A stretch of 64,000 nucleotides of DNA. Source: Streptomyces sp. SID12501. Lineage in GTDB: Bacteria; Actinomycetota; Actinomycetes; Streptomycetales; Streptomycetaceae. Below, one piece after another: positions 1 to 7,312 of the stretch (the first letter of the stretch is position 1; each line of letters starts with the position of its first letter). The stretch is from positions 120,500-184,499 of the forward strand of contig NZ_JAAGLU010000021.1 in assembly GCF_010550245.1 (NCBI RefSeq). Reading direction: 5' to 3'. The notes beneath the pieces are model-generated. The model was not told the origin of the DNA. It searched no databases and saw only the letters and a list, made by a program, of their open reading frames with translations. A program made the translations under genes and the position numbers.

Positions 1-830
1 ACATCGCCAGGCTGATGAACTCCGAGGACACGACCGTCCCGGCCGCCGTCGCCGCACGGCTCCCGGAGATCGCCGCCGCGATCGACGCCCTGGCCGCCCG
101 GATGGCACGCGGGGGCCGGCTGGTCTACGCGGGCGCCGGTACGCCGGGCCGGCTCGGCGTACTGGACGCCTCCGAGTGCCCGCCCACCTTCAACACCGAC
201 CCCGCGCAGGTCACGGGCGTGATCGCGGGCGGCCCCGAGGCCATGGTCACCTCCGTGGAGGGCGCCGAGGACTCCAGGGAGCTGGCGGCCGACGACCTCG
301 ACGCCCTCCGCATCACCGCCCTGGACACGGTGGTCGGCGTCTCGGCGTCCGGCCGTACGCCGTACGCGGTCGGCGCCGTCGAACACGCCCGCGCGCTGGG
401 CGCGTTGACGATCGGCCTGTCCTGCAACGCGCGCAGCGCGCTCGCGTCGGCGGCCGAGCACGGCATCGAGGTCGTCGTCGGACCGGAGCTGCTGACCGGC
501 TCGACGCGTCTGAAGGCGGGCACGGCCCAGAAGCTGGTCCTCAACATGCTGTCGACGATCACGATGATCCGGCTCGGCAAGACGTACGGGAACCTGATGG
601 TCGACGTACGGGCGTCGAACGAGAAGCTCCGGGCCCGCTCCCGCCGGATCGTCGCCCTGGCGACCGGCGCGGGCGACGAGGAGATCGAGGCGGCACTCGC
701 GGCGACGGACGGGGAGACGAAGGACGCGATCCTCGTCGTCCTCGGCTCGGTCGACGGCCCGACGGCCGCCCGCCTCCTCGCGGAGAACGACGGCCACCTG
801 CGGGCGGCGCTGGCGGCGGCCCTTCGATGA
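1..830 (+). CDS. murQ: N-acetylmuramic acid 6-phosphate etherase MurQ, 5' end cut by window edge
   Basis: MurQ cleaves the lactyl ether of MurNAc-6-phosphate to give GlcNAc-6-phosphate and D-lactate, a cytoplasmic step of cell-wall sugar recycling. The frame is open from base 3 at the window edge, so the true start lies to the left; about 275 residues are visible of a protein usually near 300. The opening residues ARLMNSEDTTVP and the later SASGRTPY stretch are typical of the family, with a SIS (phosphosugar-binding) fold and the conserved LKAGTAQK region. The product feeds the same GlcNAc-6-P pool as nagK and nagA further right (21.3-23.5 kb). High confidence in identity. Confidence 0.93.
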   Translation, partial: IARLMNSEDTTVPAAVAARLPEIAAAIDALAARMARGGRLVYAGAGTPGRLGVLDASECPPTFNTDPAQVTGVIAGGPEAMVTSVEGAEDSRELAADDLDALRITALDTVVGVSASGRTPYAVGAVEHARALGALTIGLSCNARSALASAAEHGIEVVVGPELLTGSTRLKAGTAQKLVLNMLSTITMIRLGKTYGNLMVDVRASNEKLRARSRRIVALATGAGDEEIEAALAATDGETKDAILVVLGSVDGPTAARLLAENDGHLRAALAAALR

Positions 831-879
831 CGGGCCACTGATTCACTCACCCGTTCGCGGGTCGGGCAGGATGGGCGCC

Positions 880-1413
880 ATGACCGAGATCCACACCCCT
901 CGCCTCCTCCTCCGCCGCTGGACCGACGACGACCTCGTGCCCCTGTCGGAGATCCTCGCGGACTCCCAGGTCATGCGCTGGATCGACGACGGCTCGGTGC
1001 GCGACCTGGAGTACGCGGCGGAGGCCATCGAGCGGTGGGAGGAGGAGTGGGACGAGGAGGGCTTCGGCCTCTTCGCCGTCGAACTGCTCGCCTCGGGTGA
1101 AGTGATCGGCGCTGTCGGCCTGTCCGTGCCCGAGTTCCTGCCGGAGGTCGCGCACGACGTCGCGATCAGCTGGCTGCTCGGCTCCCAGTTCTGGGGCCAG
1201 GGATACGCCTCCGAGGCCGCCCACGCCACCCTGGAGTTCGCCCTCCAGGACCGGGGCCTCGACCGCGTGATCAGCATCAGCCGAGGGGGCGACGACGCCT
1301 CCGAGAACATCATCCGCAAGCTGGGCCTGACGGAGGAGCGGGACACCACCCACCCTGTGTACGGCCACCAGCTGCTCGTACACGCGATCGACCTGACGGA
1401 GTTCGAGGCATAG
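880..1413 (+). CDS. GNAT family N-acetyltransferase (RimJ/RimL type)
   Basis: A 177-residue acetyl-CoA-dependent acetyltransferase of the RimJ/RimL-like class, which modifies small molecules or protein N-termini; the substrate cannot be told from sequence. The N-terminal TPRLLLRRWTDDDL motif is characteristic, followed by the WGQGYASEA acetyl-CoA loop and the C-terminal ASENIIRKLGL segment. Two in-frame ATGs, at 871 and 880, are possible; 880 is preferred because the AGG-rich stretch before 871 then sits at a normal Shine-Dalgarno distance. It follows murQ in the same direction, with a gap of about 50 bases and no obvious functional link. Confidence 0.85.
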   Translation: MTEIHTPRLLLRRWTDDDLVPLSEILADSQVMRWIDDGSVRDLEYAAEAIERWEEEWDEEGFGLFAVELLASGEVIGAVGLSVPEFLPEVAHDVAISWLLGSQFWGQGYASEAAHATLEFALQDRGLDRVISISRGGDDASENIIRKLGLTEERDTTHPVYGHQLLVHAIDLTEFEA

Positions 1414-1509
1414 GCGCACTCGCGCCCGCGTTGTCAGTGGCGTGTGCGACGGTTGAGACCGCTGAGCGCTCAGCGCAACGCACGCACGTACGCCGAAGGG
1501 ACGACCACC

Positions 1510-2100
1510 GTGAACCACGCCCAGCTGACCGCCCTCGGGCGAGCCCTGCGCGTCCTCGGTGAGCACGGGGACGCGCTCACCGGTGACACCGCCGACACGA
1601 AGCTGCACGAGATCAAGGCCGACCTGAAGCGGGCCCTGGCGATCCTGGACGACACGGTGGCCGGGGCGGCGCCCACGACCCGCTGCGCCGAGCACCCCAA
1701 CGGCCCGGTGGACGAAAGCGCGGGTGACCTCTGCCTGCTCTGCGAGACGCGCCGCCGCAGCGCCCGCCGCTCCCAGCAGAACGGCACCTACCCGCAGGCC
1801 CGCCACACCGACCCGGACACGGCGCCCCCCGAGCGCACGATGTCCCGCTACGGCGTACGGGCCGACCGCCCCGAGTCCCAGCAGCGCTGGCTCCCCGAGG
1901 TCTGGACCGGCCAGAACTGGCAGCTCTGCGGCACCCCGCGCCGCGACCGCCAGGAGGCCGAGCGCTACCTCTCCGCCGAGCGCCGCGCCCCCCGCCCCGG
2001 CATCGCCTACCGCCTGATCCACGAGTTCACCGACTACGAGGTCCTGCGCATCTGGGGCACACCGATGAAGGTGGACATCGAGCCGATGGGGAACCTGTAG
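1510..2100 (+). CDS. conserved hypothetical protein with paired CxxH/CxxC-like motifs
   Basis: I do not recognise the function. The chosen GTG start has a GAAGGGA ribosome binding site just upstream; an earlier start at 1444 lacks one. The product is about 196 residues. An N-terminal helical half (residues 1-55) is followed by a possible metal-binding segment, CAEHPNG then CLLC, near residues 60-80, an Arg/Ser/Gln-rich stretch, and a C-terminal region rich in Trp and Arg around WLPEVWTGQNW. There is no signal peptide or membrane segment. Codon use is typical of the chromosome. It may be a small cytoplasmic zinc-binding protein. Confidence 0.7.
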   Translation: MNHAQLTALGRALRVLGEHGDALTGDTADTKLHEIKADLKRALAILDDTVAGAAPTTRCAEHPNGPVDESAGDLCLLCETRRRSARRSQQNGTYPQARHTDPDTAPPERTMSRYGVRADRPESQQRWLPEVWTGQNWQLCGTPRRDRQEAERYLSAERRAPRPGIAYRLIHEFTDYEVLRIWGTPMKVDIEPMGNL

Positions 2101-2138
2101 TCCTCCCCGACAGCCTCACCAGCCGGAGGAGCCCTCGC

Positions 2139-2558
2139 TCACGGCACGGATCCGCGCTCCACCACCCACTCCACGGACTGCCCGGTGATCTCGGCGATGT
2201 GGTCGAAGTCGCCGTCATAGTGCAGCACCGTCACACCGTGCCGCTCAGCCGTGGCAGCGATCAGCAGGTCCGGGATGGATGCCTCGCGGTGCATGCCCTT
2301 ATCCGCCAGAAGCCCCTGGACCTCGATGGCCCGGGCGCCGATCTCATCGGTGAGAGGAAGCCACTCGAACCCTTTGCGGACCGACCGTCCCGCCGCATGC
2401 TCTTCCCCGTTACGAGCACTGAACAGAATCTCAAGGTCGATCACAGCGCACGTCGCCAGGAGCCCTCGCTGCATAAGCGGCATCAACACAGCCCTGACCG
2501 ACGGGTTTCCGGTCCGCGCCCACACACTCTTGTCGACGAGATACCGCTCTACCGCCAC
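2139..2558 (-). CDS. vapC: PIN domain toxin, VapC type
   Basis: A 139-residue PIN-domain ribonuclease, the toxin half of a type II toxin-antitoxin pair. The acidic positions expected of a PIN fold are present: LVDKSVW near the N-terminus, E in AVIDLEILF, D in SIPDLLIAA and D in YDGDFD near the C-terminus. VapC toxins cleave tRNA or rRNA when the antitoxin is lost. Its start overlaps the last codons of the vapB gene upstream by about 10 bases, the usual translational coupling of such pairs. The target RNA cannot be predicted. Confidence 0.9.
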   Translation of the reverse strand: MAVERYLVDKSVWARTGNPSVRAVLMPLMQRGLLATCAVIDLEILFSARNGEEHAAGRSVRKGFEWLPLTDEIGARAIEVQGLLADKGMHREASIPDLLIAATAERHGVTVLHYDGDFDHIAEITGQSVEWVVERGSVP

Positions 2559-2755
2559 GCTTTCGCCATCACTTCCGGGTCGCCGAGGTCACTGAAAACC
2601 CCGTCTTCCAGCATGTCCATGAACCGCTGCCGCTTCGCCGCCGCCACGAACTCCGCCAGAGCGCCGTTCACCGTGGCTCGTTTGGTCGTGGTGCCCAGTA
2701 TTTCCGCGGCCTCGGCAATGAGTGCATCATCGAGGTCGATCATGGTACGCGACAT
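2549..2755 (-). CDS. vapB: VapB-type antitoxin
   Basis: A 68-residue antitoxin with an N-terminal ribbon-helix-helix-like segment (SRTMIDLDDALIAEAAEILG) that would bind the promoter DNA, and a C-terminal tail that would wrap the VapC toxin. The start at 2755 is preferred over an in-frame ATG six codons earlier because GGAGG sits at correct spacing just before it. The gene is immediately upstream of vapC and overlaps it. AT-rich sequence just upstream (2760-2810) probably holds the autoregulated promoter. Confidence 0.87.
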   Translation of the reverse strand: MSRTMIDLDDALIAEAAEILGTTTKRATVNGALAEFVAAAKRQRFMDMLEDGVFSDLGDPEVMAKAWR

Positions 2756-2981
2756 AGCTTCCTCCATACACACATTTTCCTCTTCCTAGTATGCATTGAT
2801 CTCCTTGAAAATGGTGCCTGAACCACTCACGCGGCCCCCCACCCGACCGGCGAGACCGCAAACCTTGATCCACACGACCGGGTGAACCAGTTCCCTCGTC
2901 CGATGCAAAGCGGCCGGACCGACGGCCGGTGATCATCAATGCTGCCGGTGTCCGCATCAGTACTTCGCCGGGAGAGTTTCC

Positions 2982-3272
2982 TTGAACGTCCGCCGTTTCC
3001 TGACCACCGCCCTCGCCGTCGTCGGTCCCCTGACCAGCGCCCTGGTGCTCGCCGTCGCCACTCCGGCGGCCACCGCCGCCGCGAACCCCTGCGGGTTCTA
3101 CGAGACAGGCAGCGACGCGTTCTACAACCACTGCACGAGCGACGGCTCGCGCATCATCATCGAGGTCGAGGTGTGGGGCCCGAACTACGAGAGGTGTGTG
3201 GGCCCCGGCGAGACCTGGCTCGGCAGCAGCGGCAAGATCGACGGCGCCTTCTACACCGGCCGCCTCTGCTGA
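2982..3272 (+). CDS. small secreted protein with four cysteines
   Basis: A 96-residue exported protein of unknown role. It begins at TTG with a GGAGAG site 6 bases upstream. The first 32 residues form a Sec signal peptide: Arg-rich start, hydrophobic core ALVLAVATPAATA and an AxA-type cleavage site before NPCGFYE. The mature part, about 65 residues, carries four Cys spread over its length (after NP, NH, ER and at the C-terminus GRLC), suggesting two disulfides. Similar small secreted proteins are common in Streptomyces and mostly uncharacterised. Confidence 0.75.
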   Translation: MNVRRFLTTALAVVGPLTSALVLAVATPAATAAANPCGFYETGSDAFYNHCTSDGSRIIIEVEVWGPNYERCVGPGETWLGSSGKIDGAFYTGRLC

Positions 3273-3341
3273 CCTGATCTGCTCCGACCTCAGCACACCT
3301 GATCCGGCCCGACCCCATCCGGGCCGGATCACCCGCCCGCC

Positions 3342-3545
3342 TCAAGGCAGCCGCCCCTCCAGGTTGACCCGCCGTACGCGCGCCCGCAGCACGTCCCCCG
3401 GCGCCGCCTCGCCCAGCGCCTCCGGCGGACAGTCCCACTCGCACCCGCCGCCCACGGGCCGCAGCTGCACGTATCCACCCTCACGCCCCATGACCTCGCC
3501 GATCCGCCCGTCGCGCACATCGAGGGCGTACGTCACCTCACGCAC
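3342..3545 (-). CDS. small conserved actinobacterial protein
   Basis: About 67 residues starting VREVTYALD, with GGYVQLRPVGGGCEWDCP in the middle. I recognise it as a widespread small Streptomyces protein found beside DUF397/DUF5753 gene sets, but no function is established to my knowledge. It begins at a GTG that overlaps the stop of the upstream minus-strand gene (3538-3771), so the two are translationally coupled. An alternative GTG lies at 3536. The upstream extension of the same frame is a non-coding shadow. Confidence 0.65.
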   Translation of the reverse strand: MREVTYALDVRDGRIGEVMGREGGYVQLRPVGGGCEWDCPPEALGEAAPGDVLRARVRRVNLEGRLP

Positions 3546-3771
3546 CCTCGTCGCCACCGGCGGCCAGGCCCTCCAGCACGGCGGCCAGCCGCGTCGCCGT
3601 ACGGACGTTGCAGCGCCCGAGGACGACCAGCGCGAACGGCTCCCCACTCGCAGCGCCAACGGGGTCGACGCCCAACGACGGCAGGGCCACCCCAACCCCC
3701 TTCAGCGCAGCCCGCAACCGCGCCACGATCTCCTCGGTCGTCAGCAGCCGCCCGTCCGACATCAGCTCCAT
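3538..3771 (-). CDS. small hypothetical protein
   Basis: A 77-residue protein, first in a two-gene minus-strand unit with the gene at 3342-3545. It has a helical N-terminus (LLTTEEIVARLRAALKG) and a more hydrophobic central part (FALVVLGRCNVRTATRLAAVL). No signal peptide or catalytic motif is visible. It lies divergently from the XRE regulator at 3892, leaving a shared intergenic region (3772-3891) that probably holds both promoters. Function unknown; regulatory or toxin-antitoxin partnership with the DUF5753/DUF397 pair is only an inference from context. Confidence 0.6.
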   Translation of the reverse strand: MELMSDGRLLTTEEIVARLRAALKGVGVALPSLGVDPVGAASGEPFALVVLGRCNVRTATRLAAVLEGLAAGGDEGA

Positions 3772-3891
3772 CGCACCCGTTCCCCTCCACTCTGAGTGTT
3801 CGCTTTCTCCACACAGCGTGGCGGTCAGGTGTCTAACCTGGCCAGAGACGACATCCCAACAAACTCATGTGTCGGACAGGGAGTTGCCGCC

Positions 3892-4734
3892 ATGGCTGGT
3901 TCGAAGGACCTCGACCCCTCCTCCTCACCCCGGGCCTTCCTCGGCGCCGAACTGCGCCACGCCCGCGAGGCGGCGGGCCTGAGCCAGGACGAACTGGGCC
4001 GACCGCTCTTCGTCAGTGGTTCGTTCATCGGGCAGATGGAAGCCGGTACGCGGCGGATGATGCACGAGTACGCCGTGCAGATAGACCAGATCCTGGGCAC
4101 GAAGGACTTCTTCGAGCGCAACTGCGCCGCCCTGGCCAAGTCGAAGTACCCGGACCACTTCGCGGAGGCGGCGGAGGCGGAAGCGGTGGCTACGGCCATC
4201 AGGGAGTACGCCCAGCTACTGATTCCGGGGCTGTTGCAGACCAAGGCATACGCGGAGGCGGTCTTTCGTGCCTACAAGCCGCTGGCCCCGAACGCCGAGA
4301 TCGATGAGGACGTGATCAACCGCCTCGACCGTGCCCGACTACTCGACAACCCAACAACGCCGTTGTTGTGGTCGGTTCTGGACGAGGCAGTGCTCCGGAG
4401 AGTGGTCGGCGGTCCGGCAGTGATGGCGGAGGCGTTGCGGCACGTGGCAGCACTTGTCCGACAGCACCGGATCATCGTGCAGGTGCTGCCGTTCGGCGCC
4501 GGGGCACATGCGTCGATGCACGGCTCCCTGAAGCTCATGGAGTTCGAGGACGCTCCGCCGCTCTCCTTCGTCGAGGCGCCCGACATGGGGAAACTGCAGG
4601 ACGACCCGGCCACGGTCACCCGACACACCCTGATGTTCAACCTCCTCCAGGCGGCGGCACTTTCGCCTCAAGATTCACTGGCCCTGATCGAGTCGGTGGC
4701 GCACGATTACGAGCATGGAGAAGAACACTCTTGA
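3892..4734 (+). CDS. XRE-family regulator with C-terminal DUF5753 domain (Scr1/WhiJ type)
   Basis: A 280-residue DNA-binding protein. Residues 15-70 form a helix-turn-helix (LRHAREAAGLSQDELG, then VSGSFIGQMEAGTR). The rest is the DUF5753 domain typical of Streptomyces WhiJ-like regulators, with the conserved LIPGLLQT motif near residue 105 and a VLPFGAGAHASMHG stretch later. Such regulators pair with a small DUF397 protein, here the next gene, which overlaps it by 20 bases. They act in developmental control or as antitoxin-like regulators. The start at ATG 3892 follows a GACAGGGA site; an earlier in-frame GTG at 3796 has none. Confidence 0.9.
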   Translation: MAGSKDLDPSSSPRAFLGAELRHAREAAGLSQDELGRPLFVSGSFIGQMEAGTRRMMHEYAVQIDQILGTKDFFERNCAALAKSKYPDHFAEAAEAEAVATAIREYAQLLIPGLLQTKAYAEAVFRAYKPLAPNAEIDEDVINRLDRARLLDNPTTPLLWSVLDEAVLRRVVGGPAVMAEALRHVAALVRQHRIIVQVLPFGAGAHASMHGSLKLMEFEDAPPLSFVEAPDMGKLQDDPATVTRHTLMFNLLQAAALSPQDSLALIESVAHDYEHGEEHS

Positions 4735-4981
4735 GCACGCCCTGAGCACGGCCACCTGGCATAAGTCGTCATACAGCGGCGGCGACGGCGGGAACTGCCT
4801 GGAGGTCGCCCGCTGGCGCAAGTCGACGTACAGCGGCGGCAGCGGCGGCGACTGCCTGGAGGTGGCCGACGGCCACCCCGCCCTCGTCCCCGTCCGCGAC
4901 TCCAAGAACCCGCAGGGCCCGAAGCTCGCGTTCCGGGCGGAGGCGTGGGAGGCGTTCGTCGCCGACCTCAAGCACGGCTGA
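4715..4981 (+). CDS. DUF397 protein with a duplicated N-terminal motif
   Basis: An 88-residue partner of the upstream XRE/DUF5753 regulator, with which it overlaps. DUF397 proteins normally have one N-terminal motif of the form W-x-KSSYS-GG-x-CLEVA followed by a VRDSKxPxGP segment and a final AWxAFV helix. Here the first motif occurs twice in tandem, at residues 15-33 and 34-52, then the single VPVRDSKNPQGP and EAWEAFVADL. The repeat is also clear in the DNA (4757-4813 and 4814-4870, 57-base period) and keeps the frame. Confidence 0.9.
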   Translation: MEKNTLEHALSTATWHKSSYSGGDGGNCLEVARWRKSTYSGGSGGDCLEVADGHPALVPVRDSKNPQGPKLAFRAEAWEAFVADLKHG

Positions 4982-5016
4982 AGCACGACTGAACCACCAG
5001 CGGAACCGGCCGGCAG

Positions 5017-5060
5017 ACGCGTCACGACCGACGCGTCTACGACCGTCGCGTCTACGAACC
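5017..5060. repeat. three tandem 14-15 base repeats
   Basis: Three adjacent units of the form ACGCGTC(T)ACGACCG lie between the DUF397 gene and the orphan gene at 5180. The units differ by one or two bases, as expected from slippage. No regulator is recognised for them. Confidence 0.6.
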
Positions 5061-5179
5061 TGACCCCCTTCGGCGTATTTGGTCGTAAATGCCACCGGAA
5101 CATGCACTACCCGGTGACGGCCCGTCGGCGCGCTGCGAGTTTGGGCGGCAACCGACGAGATGGCCGCAAGGCCAGAAGG

Positions 5180-5791
5180 ATGGTCACGGTGCCCGCAATC
5201 GCCAAGAACGCCGACGACGCGAAAACCCAGCTCACCAGCTACTGCGCCGACATCAGCTTCGACCCGGAGTGGATCAGCCCGGAGAAGTGGCAGACCACCA
5301 TCGGCATCGCCTGCGACAAGCAGTACGGCCTGGAGGAGGCCAAGAGGACGATCCAGCAGGACATGCTCGACCTCGCCGGATCGAAGGCGAAGGAGAACCG
5401 CCAGGCGACACTCGACGGCGACCCCGACGACCTGTTCGACACGATCGAGGCCACCCCTGCGCTCAACAACACCCTCGCCCACAAGATCCTGAAACTCTGC
5501 GCCACCGCCTACGTCGGAGGCGAGCGCGTCAACCTGGGACTGGGGCTCGGCGGCAAGAAGAAGATGCCCCCGGCCGAATACACCACCCTGTGCGGCCTCT
5601 GGACACTGGCCGCCGGGCACATCACCGGCGCCGGTGTGTTCACGGAGTTCGTGAGTCATCCCCCGCAGGACAAGGCCGCGTTGGGCAAGGGAAACGTCGG
5701 CGCCACGCTGGACACGCGCGGGTTACAGGGAAACCTGCTGGTGAAGATCAACGGCGTGCGCTTCAACATGCACATCGACATCGCCGGCTGA
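5180..5791 (+). CDS. hypothetical protein, orphan
   Basis: About 203 residues with no family I recognise. The start is uncertain: ATG 5180 has AGAAGG almost touching it, while the GTG at 5189 has the same site at ideal spacing. The N-terminal half is acidic and helical (AKNADDAKTQLTSYCADISF, EEAKRTIQQDMLDLAGSKAKENRQ); the second half contains a Gly-rich loop (NLGLGLGGKKKMPP) and ends in a beta-like segment (LLVKINGVRFNMHIDIAG). No signal peptide is seen. GC is slightly lower than in neighbours, and the gene sits in an accessory patch, so recent acquisition is likely. Confidence 0.65.
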   Translation: MVTVPAIAKNADDAKTQLTSYCADISFDPEWISPEKWQTTIGIACDKQYGLEEAKRTIQQDMLDLAGSKAKENRQATLDGDPDDLFDTIEATPALNNTLAHKILKLCATAYVGGERVNLGLGLGGKKKMPPAEYTTLCGLWTLAAGHITGAGVFTEFVSHPPQDKAALGKGNVGATLDTRGLQGNLLVKINGVRFNMHIDIAG

Positions 5792-5851
5792 GGCCGACGA
5801 CGGCCAAAGGCCGCCCCGAAGCTCAAGCAGCCAGCCCCGAGCCCTCTTTCT

Positions 5852-5887
5852 GAGGATGAGGAGGTGGGTCTCAACCCACCCATCCTC
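5852..5887 (+). terminator. imperfect hairpin after the orphan gene
   Basis: GAGGATG and CATCCTC arms enclose an inner GTGGGT/ACCCAC stem with a four-base loop. It lies 60 bases after the stop at 5791 and probably terminates that transcript. Confidence 0.5.
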
Positions 5888-5961
5888 CCCGCGTGTTGAC
5901 TTGACGCGTTCGACTTGCCACGCAGAGTTACAAGAAGCTAGCGTGCCCAGATAACGAACAA

Positions 5962-5992
5962 CCCCCGCTAGGTGCTGGAACACCTGCGGGGG
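5962..5992 (+). promoter_or_regulatory. stem-loop in the leader of the helix-turn-helix pseudogene
   Basis: CCCCCGC pairs with GCGGGGG and AGGTG with CACCT, with one bulged base. Comparable hairpins followed by GGCCTGACC and a purine-rich stretch precede intact copies of this Streptomyces gene family, so this looks like the leftover leader of the decayed gene at 6024. Confidence 0.5.
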
Positions 5993-6023
5993 CCTGACCT
6001 CCGAGATCGAAAAGAGCGATCCC

Positions 6024-6546
6024 GTGGCTGAAGCCAACTTTAGTGCTGCCGTCCTGCCCGCGCACGCGACCCCGCCTCACCCGATGGCCAATCCGGGTTA
6101 CGGCAAGCGCGAGGCCCCCGACCAACGCCCCCGCACGAACCACGACTTCGCGCATCTTCCGCCACGTGAGGCAGCGGTCGCCGCGTACATCGACCTTCGC
6201 GGAGTGGTTCGAGCGCGGGGCGGACGAGAAGTCCGTACGGCATGCCCTGGCCGCCGGCCTGCCGACGCCGGTCCACCACCCGGCCAGTCTGATCCGCAGG
6301 CGCCTGACCAGCAAGCTCCCGCCCGAACCGCCTGCCGTACGGGCACCGCTGCGAATGCTGGAGTGCGCGAAGTGCGGAGTGCCGGGGCGGGCGGAGGCGC
6401 TGGCGGAGGGCGTGTGCGGGGAGTGCCGGGGCGAGTACGCCCCCGCTCACCGCGATGCGCCCCCACTCGCACCGACAATCCATGCCCGTGCAGCAGAGAT
6501 TCGCGCTGCGATGGCCCATAAGCGCCAGGAAAGGACACCCGTATGA
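6024..6546 (+). pseudogene. decayed helix-turn-helix protein gene: N- and C-terminal pieces joined out of frame
   Basis: From GTG 6024 one frame encodes a typical start of a Streptomyces helix-turn-helix protein (VLPAHATPPHPMANPGYG, then HLPPREAAVAAYID) and breaks near 6195. A second frame then encodes the familiar C-terminal part: TFAEWFERGADEKSVRHAL, TPVHHPASLIRRRL and a CxxC...CxxC zinc-ribbon-like end. The central helix-turn-helix and linker, several hundred bases in intact relatives, are missing. I infer an internal deletion with a frameshift; no single frame gives the whole product. The leader hairpin is still present upstream. Confidence 0.65.
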
Positions 6547-6605
6547 CGGCTCCAACGGTCCGCCAAGGTCACTCCAGGGCACGATGTGAGGAAGGAGGCA
6601 ACGCC

Positions 6606-7292
6606 ATGACCCCTGACACCGCTGACCGCCCGCAGATGTCCGTCGAGGACTTCGAGGAACTCGCCCGCAGGGCTCCGCGAGAGCTGCGGACCCGTCTGAA
6701 GTTCCTCGGCGGGAAGCTGTGCATCCGCCACGGCCCGCTCGATGTGGACGAATTCGAGGAACTTGCCGCCGTGGCTCCCGAAACCGTGCGGCTGGAGTAC
6801 ATCAACGGAAAAGTAAGGGTCAAGGCCATGCCTGACGGCAACCACACGTCGATCTACATGTGGCTGCTCCGCCAGTGCATGCAGCAGCGCCCCGACCTCG
6901 ACCTCGCACCCGAACGGGGCGTCAAGGCCGAGGCCTACCGCAAGGGCCGCGCCCGCACAGACGGCTTTCTGGCGCCCGTGGACCACTTCACGGGCCATCG
7001 CGAGTGGTCCGATCCCGACGGTGCCCTCATGGCCGTGGAGATCACCTCCCACGACCACGACACCGACACCGACCAACGTGACCGCATCGACAAGCCCATC
7101 GGCTACGCGGCGGCCGACATCCCCGTCTACCTCCTCGTCGACCGTGACAACAACACCGTCACGGTGTTCAGCGAGCCGAAGGACGGCCGATACCAGCAAG
7201 CCTCGTCCTACCCCTGGGGGGCCACCGTGGCAGTCCCGCACCCCGTGGGCATCACCCTCGACACCGAGAAGCTCAAGAACTATGCCGACTGA
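6606..7292 (+). CDS. Uma2 family (DUF820) endonuclease-like protein with duplicated N-terminal motif
   Basis: A 228-residue member of the Uma2 family, a PD-(D/E)XK nuclease-like fold common in Streptomyces; its biological role is not settled. The start ATG 6606 has an excellent GGAAGGAGG site. Conserved features are RLEYINGKVRVK, the SIYMWLLRQCMQQRPDLDL region, the RTDGFLAPVDHF loop, the MAVEITSHD motif, and VYLLVDRDNNTVTVFSEP. Family members normally begin with one DFEELARRAPE...INGKL block. Here that block appears twice (residues about 13-38 and 47-70), the first copy being divergent. Confidence 0.85.
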   Translation: MTPDTADRPQMSVEDFEELARRAPRELRTRLKFLGGKLCIRHGPLDVDEFEELAAVAPETVRLEYINGKVRVKAMPDGNHTSIYMWLLRQCMQQRPDLDLAPERGVKAEAYRKGRARTDGFLAPVDHFTGHREWSDPDGALMAVEITSHDHDTDTDQRDRIDKPIGYAAADIPVYLLVDRDNNTVTVFSEPKDGRYQQASSYPWGATVAVPHPVGITLDTEKLKNYAD

Positions 7293-7312
7293 TCGTCGTC
7301 CGGGCGGAGCGG

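Noticed and set aside
125..850. Long minus-strand frame opposite murQ
   Set aside because: It is a high-GC shadow of murQ: Arg/Ala/Ser-rich composition, no ribosome binding site, no recognisable family.
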